Source: Roseateles sp. SL47 (lineage in GTDB: Bacteria > Pseudomonadota > Gammaproteobacteria > Burkholderiales > Burkholderiaceae_C). From it: a DNA stretch of 64,000 nucleotides. The first letter of the stretch is position 1, and every line of letters starts with the position of its first letter. This document shows positions 1 through 9,859 of the stretch, piece after piece. The stretch lies in contig NZ_CP113068.1 of NCBI RefSeq assembly GCF_026625885.1, positions 6,262,001 through 6,326,000 of the forward strand, written 5' to 3'. Below the pieces are notes generated by a model. The model had not been told where the DNA came from. It was given only the letters and a program-made list of their open reading frames with translations, and made no database searches. A program made the position numbers and the translations under genes.

Positions 1-1
1 C

Positions 2-247
2 CTCATCGATGGCCCGCAACTCGGGCAGCTTTGGCTTCAGGCCTTGAGCCGCGCCTGCTTGCGCCTGTTTGACGAGGTGTTTGTGGGTGCCGGCCAAATT
101 GGCAGGCAGAACCCGCAGCGCGTAGCTGCCGCACACAAGCTGCTTCGAAACACACTGTACGGCAACAAGCTCCGTGCCATGTTGAATCTGCCCGTCACAG
201 AGCCCGCAGGCAAGGGTTCCAAGCGGCTCGTAACCAAATCCAATTGA
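2..247 (+). CDS. casA: Cas8e/Cse1 (CasA), C-terminal fragment
   Basis: An open frame enters from the left edge and ends at TGA 245-247, giving the last 81 residues. It lies 10 bases before cse2 in the usual type I-E order, so it is the 3' end of cas8e, the large Cascade subunit that recognises the PAM and recruits Cas3. The fragment is Leu/Arg-rich and helical in character, as expected for the C-terminal helical bundle of the family. Identification rests mainly on position in the operon. The rest of cas8e, and presumably cas3, lie outside the window. Confidence 0.8.
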   Translation, partial: LIDGPQLGQLWLQALSRACLRLFDEVFVGAGQIGRQNPQRVAAAHKLLRNTLYGNKLRAMLNLPVTEPAGKGSKRLVTKSN

Positions 248-257
248 GGAGGGACGC

Positions 258-752
258 ATGTCCAGAAAACTGACTGAAGACACCCCGGTCGGCAAAGCCT
301 TGATCGACTGGTGGAAACATCTTGATGATGACAAAGGCGGCCGGGCGCAGTTGCGGCGCGCGTCAAGCGTGTTCGAGGCGCTGATGTGCCCCGCATTCCA
401 GCGTTTGCAGAGCCGCCTGGTTGCAATCAGCCCAGAGATGTTCAGCAAGGGACATCAGCTCGACCGGCTGGCCATGGCCTGCGCGTTGATGGCGCACGTC
501 AAGGTCACGAGCGAACTCACATTGCCAAAGGCCATGAGTGCTCGGCCCAAGGGCGCAGAGCGCAATCCAGTCAGTGAGCTGCGATTCAAGCGTTTGCTTG
601 AGTCACCCGACGACGAGGCCTTGTTCTCCGGATTGCGCCGTGCTCTGCCCCTGATCGAGCAAAAAGTAGATTTGCTGAGCCTGGCCAGCGCCGTTCTGTA
701 CTGGGGCAACGATGTCAAACGTGCCTGGGCTTATGACTACGACTGGCTTTGA
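258..752 (+). CDS. casB: Cse2/CasB, small subunit of type I-E Cascade
   Basis: Encodes 164 residues, close to the usual 160 for Cse2. In Cascade two copies form the belly that stabilises the crRNA and the displaced DNA strand. The start is an ATG preceded by a strong Shine-Dalgarno (gaggaggg, 246-253). The protein is Arg/Lys-rich and mostly helical, with the family-like segment around residues 10-35 (IDWWKHLDDDKGGRAQLRR). It is followed after 51 bases by cas7e. Everything expected for an intact gene is present. Confidence 0.93.
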   Translation: MSRKLTEDTPVGKALIDWWKHLDDDKGGRAQLRRASSVFEALMCPAFQRLQSRLVAISPEMFSKGHQLDRLAMACALMAHVKVTSELTLPKAMSARPKGAERNPVSELRFKRLLESPDDEALFSGLRRALPLIEQKVDLLSLASAVLYWGNDVKRAWAYDYDWL

Positions 753-803
753 AGCGGGTCGCACCTCAACTGAACTTTCACCATCACTGTCAGGGAGATA
801 AAA

Positions 804-1856
804 ATGTCCACTTTCCTTCAACTGCACGTTCTCACCAGCCACGCACCGTCTAATCTCAACCGTGATGACACCGGTCGTCCGAAGACTGCCTTGATGGGTG
901 ACGCGCTGCGTTTGCGGATCTCATCGCAAAGCCAGAAGCGGGCATGGCGGACTTCAGATGTATTTGAAGAAGCGTTGGGTGAGCATCTCGGCAAGCGGAC
1001 ACGCATGCTGGGCAAGGAAGCCTATGACCTGATCAAGGCAGCAGGCGTTGATGACAAGAAGGCGCGCGAATGGGCCCGTCAGATCGCCGCCTGTTTCGGC
1101 AAGATCAAATCTGACAAGAAAACCGAGCAAGACGAAGACTTGCAGATCGAACAGCTTGCCCACGTGAGCCCTGCTGAGCGCGCTGCCGTGCTAGCTTTGG
1201 CCCAAGCCTGTGGCGAGCGCAAGGCCGGTCCAGACGAGTCCGAACTCAAGTTGCTCACCAGCGAAGCTGGCGCTGTCGACATCGCGATGTTTGGCCGCAT
1301 GTTGGCTGATTCGCCGGCATTCAACGTCGAAGCGGCAGTGCAGGTTGCGCACGCTATCACCGTGCACCGCGCCGCAGTTGAAGACGACTATTTCAGTGCC
1401 GTCGATGACCTGAACCCCCGTGGCGCAGGACATATCGGCGAGCGTGGCTACGGCGCCGGTTTGTTCTACCTTTACGTGTGTATCAATCGCGACCTGCTCA
1501 AAGCCAACCTCAATGGGGACGATGCCTTGGTCAGCAAAGCGCTGGATGCGTTGCTGCAGGCCATCACCAAGGTCAGCCCGACGGGGATGCAGAACAGCTT
1601 TGCGTCTCGCGCTTATGCCAGCTATGTGCTGGCGGAAAAAGGGTCGCAACAGCCCCGCAGTTTGTCCCAGGCGTACATCAAGCCGGTCAAGCCCTACGGC
1701 AACCAGTCGATGCTGAGTGAGGCCATCGCCGCACTGTCTAAGCAGCGTGACGGCTTTGACAAAGTGTACGGCCAGTGTTCCGACGCCCACCGCGAGATTA
1801 ATGCAGAGGAAGGCACGGGTTCGCTTTCGGAGATTGCCGCTTTCTTGCAGGGCTGA
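804..1856 (+). CDS. casC: Cas7e/CasC, Cascade backbone subunit
   Basis: Encodes 350 residues. Six copies of Cas7e form the helical backbone that holds the crRNA spacer. The N-terminus (LQLHVLTSHAPSNLNRDD) and the downstream segment RISSQSQKRAWR around residues 38-50 are the conserved opening of the Cse4/CasC family. A Shine-Dalgarno-like cagggag lies 7-13 bases before ATG 804. The stop codon is four bases from the cas5e start, which fits a translationally coupled operon. It appears intact. Confidence 0.96.
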   Translation: MSTFLQLHVLTSHAPSNLNRDDTGRPKTALMGDALRLRISSQSQKRAWRTSDVFEEALGEHLGKRTRMLGKEAYDLIKAAGVDDKKAREWARQIAACFGKIKSDKKTEQDEDLQIEQLAHVSPAERAAVLALAQACGERKAGPDESELKLLTSEAGAVDIAMFGRMLADSPAFNVEAAVQVAHAITVHRAAVEDDYFSAVDDLNPRGAGHIGERGYGAGLFYLYVCINRDLLKANLNGDDALVSKALDALLQAITKVSPTGMQNSFASRAYASYVLAEKGSQQPRSLSQAYIKPVKPYGNQSMLSEAIAALSKQRDGFDKVYGQCSDAHREINAEEGTGSLSEIAAFLQG

Positions 1857-1859
1857 GAG

Positions 1860-2579
1860 ATGGACTACCTCGTATTCCAACTACGTGGTGCGATGGCGTC
1901 TTGGGGTGAGGCTGCAGTGGGTGAATACCGCGGCAGCCATGACTACCCCACGGCATCTGCACTTGCCGGCTTGCTCGGGGCCGCGCTGGGTTTGCGACGT
2001 GACCAGGAGGCGAACCTCAGAGCGCTGAATTCGAGCTACCTCTACGGCGTGGGGATCAGACAAGCTGGGACTTTGCTTCGGGATTACCAAACGGCACAGG
2101 TGCCAGGACGTACGGCGCTGAAGGGACGCCGCCACACAACGCGAAAGGATGAGTTGAGTGTGGCGCGCACTGACCTGAATACGATCTTGTCGACGCGTGA
2201 CTATCGGCAGGACGTTGACTTGTTGGTAGCAGTTCAGGCGCGTGATGGCGCGCCACACACCTTGGAAGCGTTGCGGAATGCGCTCCTGCGGCCTGCGTTC
2301 GTGCTCTACCTCGGACGCAAGTCTTGCCCTCCGTCAGCGCCATTGCATCCGTGTGTTGTCAAAGCGGATTCCTTGATCGATGCCTTTGCCGCATTCGGTG
2401 CAGCCACTGGCGAAGCAACGCCTTTGCCCTTGGTCAAGTTGGCCTGGCCGGATGGCATGAGCGCCGGCACGGCAGCTGACTTGACGGTGACACGCAAGGA
2501 CCGGTTGATGCACCGTGGATCGTGGCAGTTTGGCGACCGGGTGGAGCACCTTGCTCTGCTGTCTAAGCAGGAGGCCTGA
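1860..2579 (+). CDS. casD: Cas5e/CasD, crRNA 5'-handle binding subunit
   Basis: Encodes 239 residues (E. coli CasD has 224). Cas5e caps the 5' handle of the crRNA in Cascade. The start MDYLVFQLRGAMASWGEAAVGEYR matches the family's opening RAMP strand followed by the W-G motif. The segment PTASALAGLLGAALGL (about residues 30-46) is the conserved helix. The ATG lies three bases after the cas7e stop and the TGA lies one base before the cas6e ATG, so it is tightly coupled to both. Confidence 0.95.
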   Translation: MDYLVFQLRGAMASWGEAAVGEYRGSHDYPTASALAGLLGAALGLRRDQEANLRALNSSYLYGVGIRQAGTLLRDYQTAQVPGRTALKGRRHTTRKDELSVARTDLNTILSTRDYRQDVDLLVAVQARDGAPHTLEALRNALLRPAFVLYLGRKSCPPSAPLHPCVVKADSLIDAFAAFGAATGEATPLPLVKLAWPDGMSAGTAADLTVTRKDRLMHRGSWQFGDRVEHLALLSKQEA

Positions 2580-2580
2580 C

Positions 2581-3267
2581 ATGCATTTCAGTTTGATTTC
2601 GCCGCGACCTGGCCATGAAAACCAGGCCGCCCATCAAATGCTTCAAGGTCCATACCGTGAGCATCAATGGCTGTGGCAACTGTTTCCAGCCGAGGAGGGC
2701 ACGCCCCGCGATTTCATCTTCAGACGAACGGAGGTGGGAGGATTGCCCCGCTATCACGTCGTCTCGAAGCGCCCGCCATTGCGCGAAGGACAGGCGTGGG
2801 GCGTGCAGACCAAGCTGTACCAGCCGCAACTCCAGACCGGTGACACGTTGGAGTTTGAGTTGTGCGCCAACCCGGTGGTGACGCGCACGGTCAATGGCAA
2901 GCACTCCCGTCACGACGTGGTGATGGACGCCAAGCGGCAACACCTCGTTCAACTGGGCCTCGCGACCTGGGCTGAAATGCCAGAGGCTGATCGGCCGGCT
3001 GCTTACGAACTTGTGGCTGGTGCATGCACACGTTGGCTTACCGAGCAGGGCAAGCGCTGCGGCTTTGCGTTTCGTGCTGACCAGATTTCAGTTGATAGCT
3101 ATCTGCAGCATGTGATCAAGAACGGCAAGCTCAAATTCTCAACGGTGGAGTTCGTGGGCACCTTGGTGGTGACCGATGCCGAGAAGTTTGTGGCGATGTT
3201 GCAGAGCGGTCTGGGGCATGCCAAGGCATTCGGTTGCGGCCTGATGCTGGTTCGACGACCGGTGTGA
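2581..3267 (+). CDS. casE: Cas6e/CasE, pre-crRNA endoribonuclease
   Basis: Encodes 228 residues. Cas6e cleaves the repeat hairpin of the long array transcript and remains bound to the 3' handle. I chose ATG 2581, one base after the cas5e stop, because the family opening (YREHQWLWQLFP, residues 25-36) then falls at the expected distance. His28 aligns with the catalytic histidine of the family. The C-terminal glycine-rich loop (GLGHAKAFGCGLMLVRRP) is intact. A terminator-like hairpin follows at 3281-3313. Confidence 0.95.
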   Translation: MHFSLISPRPGHENQAAHQMLQGPYREHQWLWQLFPAEEGTPRDFIFRRTEVGGLPRYHVVSKRPPLREGQAWGVQTKLYQPQLQTGDTLEFELCANPVVTRTVNGKHSRHDVVMDAKRQHLVQLGLATWAEMPEADRPAAYELVAGACTRWLTEQGKRCGFAFRADQISVDSYLQHVIKNGKLKFSTVEFVGTLVVTDAEKFVAMLQSGLGHAKAFGCGLMLVRRPV

Positions 3268-3280
3268 ACGTGCGTCGCCA

Positions 3281-3313
3281 AACCCCGTGAGCTTTGCTGG
3301 CCACGGGTTTTTT
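3281..3313 (+). terminator. Intrinsic terminator between cas6e and cas1e
   Basis: The left arm aaccccgtg (3281-3289) pairs with cacgggtt (3302-3309), with one bulged C, and is followed by a run of T at 3308-3313. It lies 14 bases after the cas6e stop and 20 bases before cas1e. It may reduce expression of the adaptation genes relative to the Cascade genes. Confidence 0.6.
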
Positions 3314-3332
3314 CGTTTAGAGGCGAAACATC

Positions 3333-4584
<1,252 letters not shown>

Positions 4585-4625
4585 TGACCTGAGCCGTTGG
4601 CATGCTGACCGATTTTTCGGTCCTC

Positions 4626-5049
4626 ATGCCCACCCCCAGGATTCACATGCGCCAACTACGTCAAACCCTTCGACTGCACCTGGAATCGGGCCTGAGCATG
4701 CGCGAGTGCTCGCGCGTTCTGGGCATCGCCAAGACGACCGTCAACAGCATCGTCATGAAGGCCCGCGCCGCCAGAGTGGATTGGGCCATCGCTCAGACCT
4801 TGGACGATGCTGCCCTGGAAGCCCGCCTGTACGGCCCGCCCGTGCCGCGTGCGAGCACCCAGCTCGAACCCGACTTCGCCCTCGTCCACCAGGAACTCAA
4901 GCGCCCCGGCGTCACCCTGCAACTGCTCTGGGAGGAGTACCAGCGCAGCCTGGCCGACGCCGGCTCGCAAGCCTACAAGTACACCAGCTTCTGCGTGAAG
5001 TACCGTACCTGGGTGACCGGCCTCAAGCGCTCGATGCGCCAGGTCCACC
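4626..5049 (+). pseudogene. istA: IstA transposase, N-terminal part (interrupted by IS66-family element)
   Basis: The frame encodes an IstA N-terminus. It has a helix-turn-helix (LRQTLRLHLESGLSMRECSR, then VLGIAKTTVNSIV, about residues 5-40). After that comes the family segment LKRPGVTLQLLWEEYQRS, then FCVKYRTWVTGLKRSMRQVH. I chose ATG 4626 (MPTPRIHM) over 4602 because IstA proteins usually start this way. The coding sequence is cut at 5049 by the IS66-family element, and a chimeric frame runs to a stop at 5073-5075. The rest of the gene is at 7612-8738, in the same frame once the insert and one target duplication are removed. Confidence 0.93.
5042..5049. repeat. Target-site duplication of the IS66-family element (left copy)
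   Basis: The 8-bp sequence ggtccacc occurs here and again at 7604-7611, flanking the element exactly. Eight base pairs is the usual IS66 duplication length. Confidence 0.95.
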
Positions 5050-5127
5050 GTATGCGTCCGCCGAAGTCACCTTGAAGTCCGGTGACCGGAGTTGGATGCT
5101 TGTGTCCACGACCAAATTCGTGGACAT

Positions 5128-5535
5128 ATGGGCACTTCAGACTTGAGCACAGAGGAACCGAGGACACCGACTGGGCGTAGCTGGCGCCGGCATTCGGAAG
5201 AGTTCAAGACGCGAGTCATCGAGCTGGCGCGCCAGCCCGGCGTCTCGACGGCGGCGGTGGCTCTGGCCAACGGCCTCAACGCCAACATGCTGCGCCGCTG
5301 GGTTCGAGAGGCCGATGAGTGCGCCCCGAGCAGTGGACACAACGACACTGTGGCGGTGGTGCCGGCGTTTGTGCAGCTACCCATGCCGCAGGAGACGCCG
5401 CCCACCTTGCCACTAGCGTCGACGCAAGCGCCGAGCACCGTTGCGGTGGAGATCCGCCGTGGCGACACCACTGTTCAGGCCGAGCTGCAGATGGACGCGC
5501 GCAGCGCTGCCTGGCTGCGCGAGGTCCTGGGTTGA
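5128..5535 (+). CDS. tnpA: IS66 accessory protein TnpA
   Basis: Encodes 135 residues with an N-terminal helix-turn-helix. The segments RRHSEEFKTRVIELARQPG and VSTAAVALANGLNANMLRRW lie at about residues 20-60. This is the fold of the small IS66 TnpA/IS3 OrfA-like proteins. The C-terminal half (VAVEIRRGDTTVQAELQMDA) matches the strand region usual in the family. The start could also be 5092, but ATG 5128 gives a normal length. The stop overlaps the tnpB TTG start in the sequence ttga. Its role in IS66 transposition is required but poorly defined. Confidence 0.88.
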   Translation: MGTSDLSTEEPRTPTGRSWRRHSEEFKTRVIELARQPGVSTAAVALANGLNANMLRRWVREADECAPSSGHNDTVAVVPAFVQLPMPQETPPTLPLASTQAPSTVAVEIRRGDTTVQAELQMDARSAAWLREVLG

Positions 5536-5864
5536 TCCGCGTCGATGCCGTCTGGTTGGCGGTGCAGCCCTTGGACATGCGGCTGGGCACCGAGGCCGCA
5601 CTGGCCCGCGTGGTCGGCATCTTCGGTGCCGCGCATCCTCACCACGCCTACCTGTTTGCCAACCGTCGCGCCAACCGCATGAAGGTCCTCGTGCACGACG
5701 GTATCGGCGTGTGGCTCGCGGCCAGGCGGCTCAACGCCGGCAGGTTCGTGTGGCCACTGGACGGTGCGAGCACGCTGAGCCTGACGCGCGTGCAGCTCGA
5801 CGCGCTGGTGCTGGGCCTGCCCTGGCAACGCCTGGGCGAGGCCGGCATCATCCGCACGATATGA
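5532..5864 (+). CDS. tnpB: IS66 accessory protein TnpB
   Basis: Encodes 110 residues, the normal size. The start is a TTG overlapping the tnpA stop by four bases (ttga), which implies translational coupling. The sequence IRVDAVWLAVQPLDMRLGTE and the later segments HHAYLFANRRANRMKVLVHD, GIGVWLAARRLNAGRFVWP and LDALVLGLPW are the core conserved motifs of the IS66 Orf2/TnpB family. It is unrelated to the IS200/605 TnpB nuclease of the same name. Confidence 0.92.
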   Translation: MIRVDAVWLAVQPLDMRLGTEAALARVVGIFGAAHPHHAYLFANRRANRMKVLVHDGIGVWLAARRLNAGRFVWPLDGASTLSLTRVQLDALVLGLPWQRLGEAGIIRTI

Positions 5865-5940
5865 GCGTAGCTGCCCGAGGTCGGGCAATTGCGGGATATG
5901 CCGATGCGCTGAGTCGCTGCCTTCGGCACCATGACTCTCC

Positions 5941-7497
5941 ATGATCAGCGCGCAGCAACTGGAAGCCTTGGACCCGCAGACGCGGCAGGCCGTGCAGTCG
6001 CTGCTCGCCCAGGTCCAGCAGCGTGACCACGAGCTCGCCTTCAAGCAGGCGCTCATCGACAAGCTCACGCACGAGATGGCGATCCTCAAGCGGATGAAGT
6101 TCGCCGCCACGAGCGAGCGCTTCGCCAGCACCCTCTCGCCCGAGCAGAGAAGCCTGCTGGAGGAGACGCTGGACACCGACATCCATGAGCTCGACGTCGA
6201 GCTGCAGCGTCATCGTAAGAAGGCCGACAAGAAGGACGAGGACGAGAAGAAGGCGCCCAAGCGCGCCCAGCTTCCCGCCCACCTGCCGCGCCGCGACGTG
6301 CCGCACGAGCCGGCGGATACGGCCTGTGGTTGCGGCCAGGCCATGCAGCGCATCGGCGAGGACGTGGCCGAGAAGCTGGACTACCAGCCCGGCGTGTTCA
6401 CCGTTGAGCGCCACGTGCGTGGCAAGTGGGTCTGCAAGTGCTGCGAGCGCATCGTGCAGGCACCGGTGCCGGCCCACGTGATCGACAAGGGCATCCCGAC
6501 CACCGGCCTGCTGGCCCACGTGCTGGTGGCCAAGTTCATGGACCACTTGCCCCTGTACCGGCAGGAAGCTGTGTTCGCGCGGGCCGGCCACGTGATCGCC
6601 CGCTCGACGCTGGCGGAGTGGGTGGGCGCCTGTGGCGCGCAGCTGCAGCCGCTGGTGCAGGCCCTGGCCGACGAACTGCGGCGCCACCTGGTGCTGCATG
6701 CGGACGAGACGCCGGTGGCCATGCTCAAGCCGGGCAACGGCAAGACTCACAAGGCCTACATCTGGTCGTACTGCACGCCGAGCACTAACCCCGTCAAGGC
6801 GGTGGTGTTCGAGTTCAGCGAGACCCGCAGCGGCGAGAACGTGCGCGACTTTCTGCAGCTTGAGACGCCCAACGCCTGGAAGGGCACGCTGGTCACCGAT
6901 GGGTTCAGCGGCTACTCGGCCTGCGTCGACAAGGGCGTGACGTCGGCACAGTGCATGGCGCACAGCCGGCGCAAGTTCCATGAGCTGTGGGCCAACCATG
7001 GCAGCAAGGTCGGCGAGCAAGCGCTGCGCTTCTACCAAGCCCTGTTCCGCATCGAGCGCCAGGCCGAGAGCCTCACCAGCGAGGAGCGGCAGAGGATCCG
7101 GCAGCGCAAGTCACGACGGATCCTCGCCGTGTTCCACCGATGGTTGCTCGCACAGCGGCAGCTGGTGCCGCCCGGCTCCGCGACCATCAAGGCCATCGAC
7201 TACAGCCTGAAGCGCTGGAAGGAACTCACGCACTTCGTGGGCGACGGCGACGTGCCGATCTCCAACAATTGGGTCGAGAACCAGATCCGCCCGATCGCGA
7301 TCGGCAGATCGAATTGGCTCTTCGCCGGCAGCCTGCGAGCGGGCAAGCGCGCGGCGGCCATCATGAGCCTGCTGCACTCGGCCCGCATCAACGGGCACGA
7401 CCCGTACGCCTATTTCAAGGACGTGCTGGATCGCTTGCCGACGCACCCGGCAAGCCGGATCGACGAGCTGCTGCCGCACCGCTGGTCACCGAGCTGA
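5941..7497 (+). CDS. tnpC: IS66-family DDE transposase TnpC
   Basis: Encodes 518 residues, full length for the family. In order there is a leucine-zipper-like coiled coil (about 10-60), a charged linker, and a cysteine cluster (CGCG around 129-132 and CKCC at 165-168) that probably binds zinc. The catalytic core follows, with Asp255 (HADETP), Asp320 (TDGFSGY) and Glu446 ([10 protein letters not shown]). The C-terminal helix [15 protein letters not shown] is typical. All DDE residues are intact, so this transposase could be functional. Confidence 0.96.
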   Translation: MISAQQLEALDPQTRQAVQSLLAQVQQRDHELAFKQALIDKLTHEMAILKRMKFAATSERFASTLSPEQRSLLEETLDTDIHELDVELQRHRKKADKKDEDEKKAPKRAQLPAHLPRRDVPHEPADTACGCGQAMQRIGEDVAEKLDYQPGVFTVERHVRGKWVCKCCERIVQAPVPAHVIDKGIPTTGLLAHVLVAKFMDHLPLYRQEAVFARAGHVIARSTLAEWVGACGAQLQPLVQALADELRRHLVLHADETPVAMLKPGNGKTHKAYIWSYCTPSTNPVKAVVFEFSETRSGENVRDFLQLETPNAWKGTLVTDGFSGYSACVDKGVTSAQCMAHSRRKFHELWANHGSKVGEQALRFYQALFRIERQAESLTSEERQRIRQRKSRRILAVFHRWLLAQRQLVPPGSATIKAIDYSLKRWKELTHFVGDGDVPISNNWVENQIRPIAIGRSNWLFAGSLRAGKRAAAIMSLLHSARINGHDPYAYFKDVLDRLPTHPASRIDELLPHRWSPS

Positions 7498-7603
7498 AGC
7501 CTCTTCGCCGCTGGACGCTGATTCCCACCCACGGTTTCAGGGGCGGGGCATGCGCGCCATATTCCGAACCGCAGCCGTCAAGGTGTGTTCGGCGGACGCA
7601 TAC

Positions 7604-7611
7604 GGTCCACC
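7604..7611. repeat. Target-site duplication of the IS66-family element (right copy)
   Basis: This is the second copy of ggtccacc. Deleting 5050-7611 rejoins the istA codons as ...[18 protein letters not shown] with no frame change. Confidence 0.95.
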
Positions 7612-8738
7612 CAGCCGGCGAGCGTCTGTTCATCGACTACGCCGGCCAGACCGTGCCGCTGATCGACGCTGCCACCGGCGAGATCAGTGCCGCCCAGATC
7701 TTCGTGGCCGTGCTCGGCGCCTCGAACTACACCTTTGCCTGTGCCACCCCGACGCAGACTGCCGCCGACTGGGTCGGTGCCATCATGGACGCACTGGAGT
7801 TCATGGGTGGCGTGCCCCGGCTGATCGTGCCGGACCAGGCTCGGGCCCTGATTGCCCGGCCGGACCGGTACGAAACCACGCCCGGCCGCCTGGTCGAGGA
7901 GTTCTGCGACCACTATGACGTGGCGATGCTGCCGGCTCGGCCCGCTCACCCCCGCGACAAGCCCAAGGTGGAGGTTGGCGTGCAGATCGTCGAGCGCTGG
8001 ATTCTGGCGCGGCTGCGGCATCGACGCTTCTTCACCCTGGCCGAGCTCAACGCCGCCATCCGGGTCTTGCTGGTCGATCTGAACCAACGCCCGTTCAAGA
8101 AGCTGCCCGGCTGCCGGGCCAGCGCCTTCGCGGCCCTGGACCGACCTGTGCTCAAGCCGCTGCCGGCGGCCCGCATGCCCATCGCCCGCTTCAAACGCGC
8201 CCGCGTCAATATCGACTACCACGTCGAGCTCGATGGCCATTACTACAGCGTGCCGCACCGGCTGGTGCGCGAGCAGGTCGAGTTGCGCGTCACCTCGACC
8301 ACGGTGGAGATCCTCAGCCGTCAGCAACGCGTGGCCGTGCACGCCTACAGCGAGCGGCGTGGCGCCCACACGACGGCACCGGAGCACATGCCCGCTTCGC
8401 ACCGCGCCCACCGGGAATGGACGCCGGCCAAGCTCCTGGCCTGGGGGGAGCGCATCGGCGAGGCCACTGCCGCCGTGGTGCGCTGGCAGATGGAGCACCG
8501 GCCGCACCCCGAGCAGGGCTACCGATCCTGCCTCGGCCTGCAGAGCTTGGCGCGGCGATTCGGCCATGAGCGGCTGGAAGCGGCCTGCGTTCGCGCCATG
8601 GCGATCCGCTCACCGACCTATCAGAGCATCAAGTCGATCCTCACCACCGGGCTGGACCGGCAAGCCGCGTCGGCTCCAGCCACACAAGCCGCCCTGCCGC
8701 TGCACGACAACGTGCGCGGCCCCGATTACTACCATTGA
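7612..8738 (+). pseudogene. istA: IstA transposase, C-terminal part
   Basis: This is the downstream remainder of istA, in frame with 4626-5049 after removal of the IS66-family element. It holds most of the DDE core. [16 protein letters not shown] carries the first catalytic Asp, [12 protein letters not shown] the second region, and [16 protein letters not shown] the Glu. The C-terminal beta domain follows ([20 protein letters not shown]). The TGA stop at 8736-8738 overlaps a possible TTG start of istB. The rejoined protein would be about 516 residues, a normal IstA length. As it stands this segment has no start of its own. Confidence 0.93.
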
Positions 8739-8752
8739 AGAAGGAGAAGCTC

Positions 8753-9490
8753 TTGCTCAACGAACATACCCTGGATCAACTGCGCGGCCTGCGCCTGGAC
8801 GGCATGGTGAACGCGCTGGCCGATGACGCCATACGCACGGCGGCGGCCGAGTTGTCCTTCGAGGAGCGGCTGGCCATGTTGGTGCAGCGCGAGGTTGACT
8901 GGCGCGACGGCAAACGCCTGGCCCGGCTGCTCAAGGCCGCCAAACTCAAGGTCAGCAGCGCCTGCATCGAGGACATCAACTGGCGCGGCTCGCGCGGCCT
9001 GGATCGCAGCCTCATCACCCAACTGGCGGGCTGCGACTGGCTGCGCCACGGCCACAACGTGCTGCTCACCGGGGCCACCGGTTGCGGCAAGACCTGGCTG
9101 GCATGCGCACTGGCTCAGCAGGCGGCTCGCCAGGGATTCGCCGTGCTGTACACACGGGCGCCTCGCTTGCTGGAGGAACTCCGGGTCGCGCACGGCGATG
9201 GTTCCTTCAGCCGGCGCCTGGCGCAACTGGCGCGCATCGACTTGTTGGTCATTGATGACTTCGCCATTGCGCCGATCACGGCGGCCGACCGCAACGACCT
9301 GCTGGAGCTGCTCGACGACCGGGTCGGCAGCCGCTCGACTCTCATCACCAGCCAGTTGCCGGTCTCCAGCTGGCACGAGTGGCTGGACGATCCGACCCTG
9401 GCTGACGCCATCCTCGACCGCATCGTTCACTCGGCCCACAAGATCGCGCTCAAAGGCGAGTCGCTGCGCAAGAAACAGGACCCGGCATGA
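8753..9490 (+). CDS. istB: IstB, AAA+ helper ATPase of IS21
   Basis: Encodes 245 residues with the IstB/DnaC-like fold. The family opening is [17 protein letters not shown]. The Walker A motif GATGCGKT lies at about 107-114, and the Walker B region is [12 protein letters not shown]. IstB loads on target DNA and activates IstA. I chose TTG 8753 because aaggag lies seven bases upstream. A TTG at 8735 overlapping the istA stop is an alternative. The gene is intact, although its partner istA is interrupted. Confidence 0.92.
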   Translation: MLNEHTLDQLRGLRLDGMVNALADDAIRTAAAELSFEERLAMLVQREVDWRDGKRLARLLKAAKLKVSSACIEDINWRGSRGLDRSLITQLAGCDWLRHGHNVLLTGATGCGKTWLACALAQQAARQGFAVLYTRAPRLLEELRVAHGDGSFSRRLAQLARIDLLVIDDFAIAPITAADRNDLLELLDDRVGSRSTLITSQLPVSSWHEWLDDPTLADAILDRIVHSAHKIALKGESLRKKQDPA

Positions 9491-9632
9491 GCATCAAACC
9501 GACCAACCCAAGGCCGTCCACGCCAGCCCGGTTCAGGCTGATCGCGGACACCTGAGCTACCATCAACCCAGGCACTTGCGCGCGCCCAAACTGTCCGCGA
9601 TCAGTTTGAAACGCTGTCCGCCATCACGCTGA

Positions 9633-9755
<123 letters not shown>

Positions 9756-9771
9756 ACCGGACCGAACGGCC

Positions 9772-9782
9772 GCTCTTTAACA
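9772..9782 (+). promoter_or_regulatory. boxA antitermination element in the CRISPR leader
   Basis: The sequence GCTCTTTAACA is identical to the rRNA-operon boxA consensus that binds NusB/NusE. It lies 77 bases before the first repeat, on the strand of array transcription. Nus-dependent antitermination of CRISPR arrays through leader boxA elements has been described in other bacteria. Confidence 0.8.
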
Positions 9783-9792
9783 ACGTAATTCG

Positions 9793-9821
9793 CACTTGAT
9801 TTTTCGGTGAAAAATCAAGTG
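9793..9821 (+). promoter_or_regulatory. Perfect 13-bp inverted repeat in the leader
   Basis: The arms cacttgatttttc (9793-9805) and gaaaaatcaagtg (9809-9821) are exact complements around the 3-base centre ggt. In RNA this would be a strong hairpin 10 bases after boxA. In DNA it could be a protein-binding palindrome. No T-run follows, so it is not an intrinsic terminator. Confidence 0.8.
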
Positions 9822-9859
9822 TCAAAAATTCCTTTGTATTTCAAGAAGTTAGAGCAAGT

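Larger units (their letters stand above)
5050..7603 (+). mobile_element. IS66-family insertion sequence inside istA
   Basis: The element is 2554 bp. Its left end reads gtatgcgtccgccgaa (5050-5065) and its right end is the exact inverted complement (7588-7603). The inverted repeat continues imperfectly to caccttga. GTATGCG resembles the GTAAGCG start typical of IS66. It is flanked by the 8-bp duplication ggtccacc. It carries the complete tnpA, tnpB and tnpC set in one direction with no obvious damage, so it may be active. Its insertion is younger than that of the host IS21-family element. Confidence 0.95.
9756..9859 (+). promoter_or_regulatory. CRISPR leader
   Basis: This AT-richer stretch of 104 bases separates the old cas2e stop from the first repeat. 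It holds a boxA (9772-9782) and a 13-bp inverted repeat (9793-9821). A promoter must lie upstream of boxA if boxA acts in RNA. The only candidate I see is a TTGACG at 9712-9717 inside the cas2e remainder, without a good -10 box, so the array promoter is not resolved. Confidence 0.8.

Noticed and set aside
5848..7038. Minus-strand frame of 396 residues inside the IS66-family element
   Set aside because: It overlaps intact tnpC, whose DDE residues are all present. No family support for the antisense frame.
9793..9834. IHF site in the leader as in E. coli type I-E arrays
   Set aside because: The segment aatcaagtgtcaa fits only the first half of the IHF consensus. I could not defend it.
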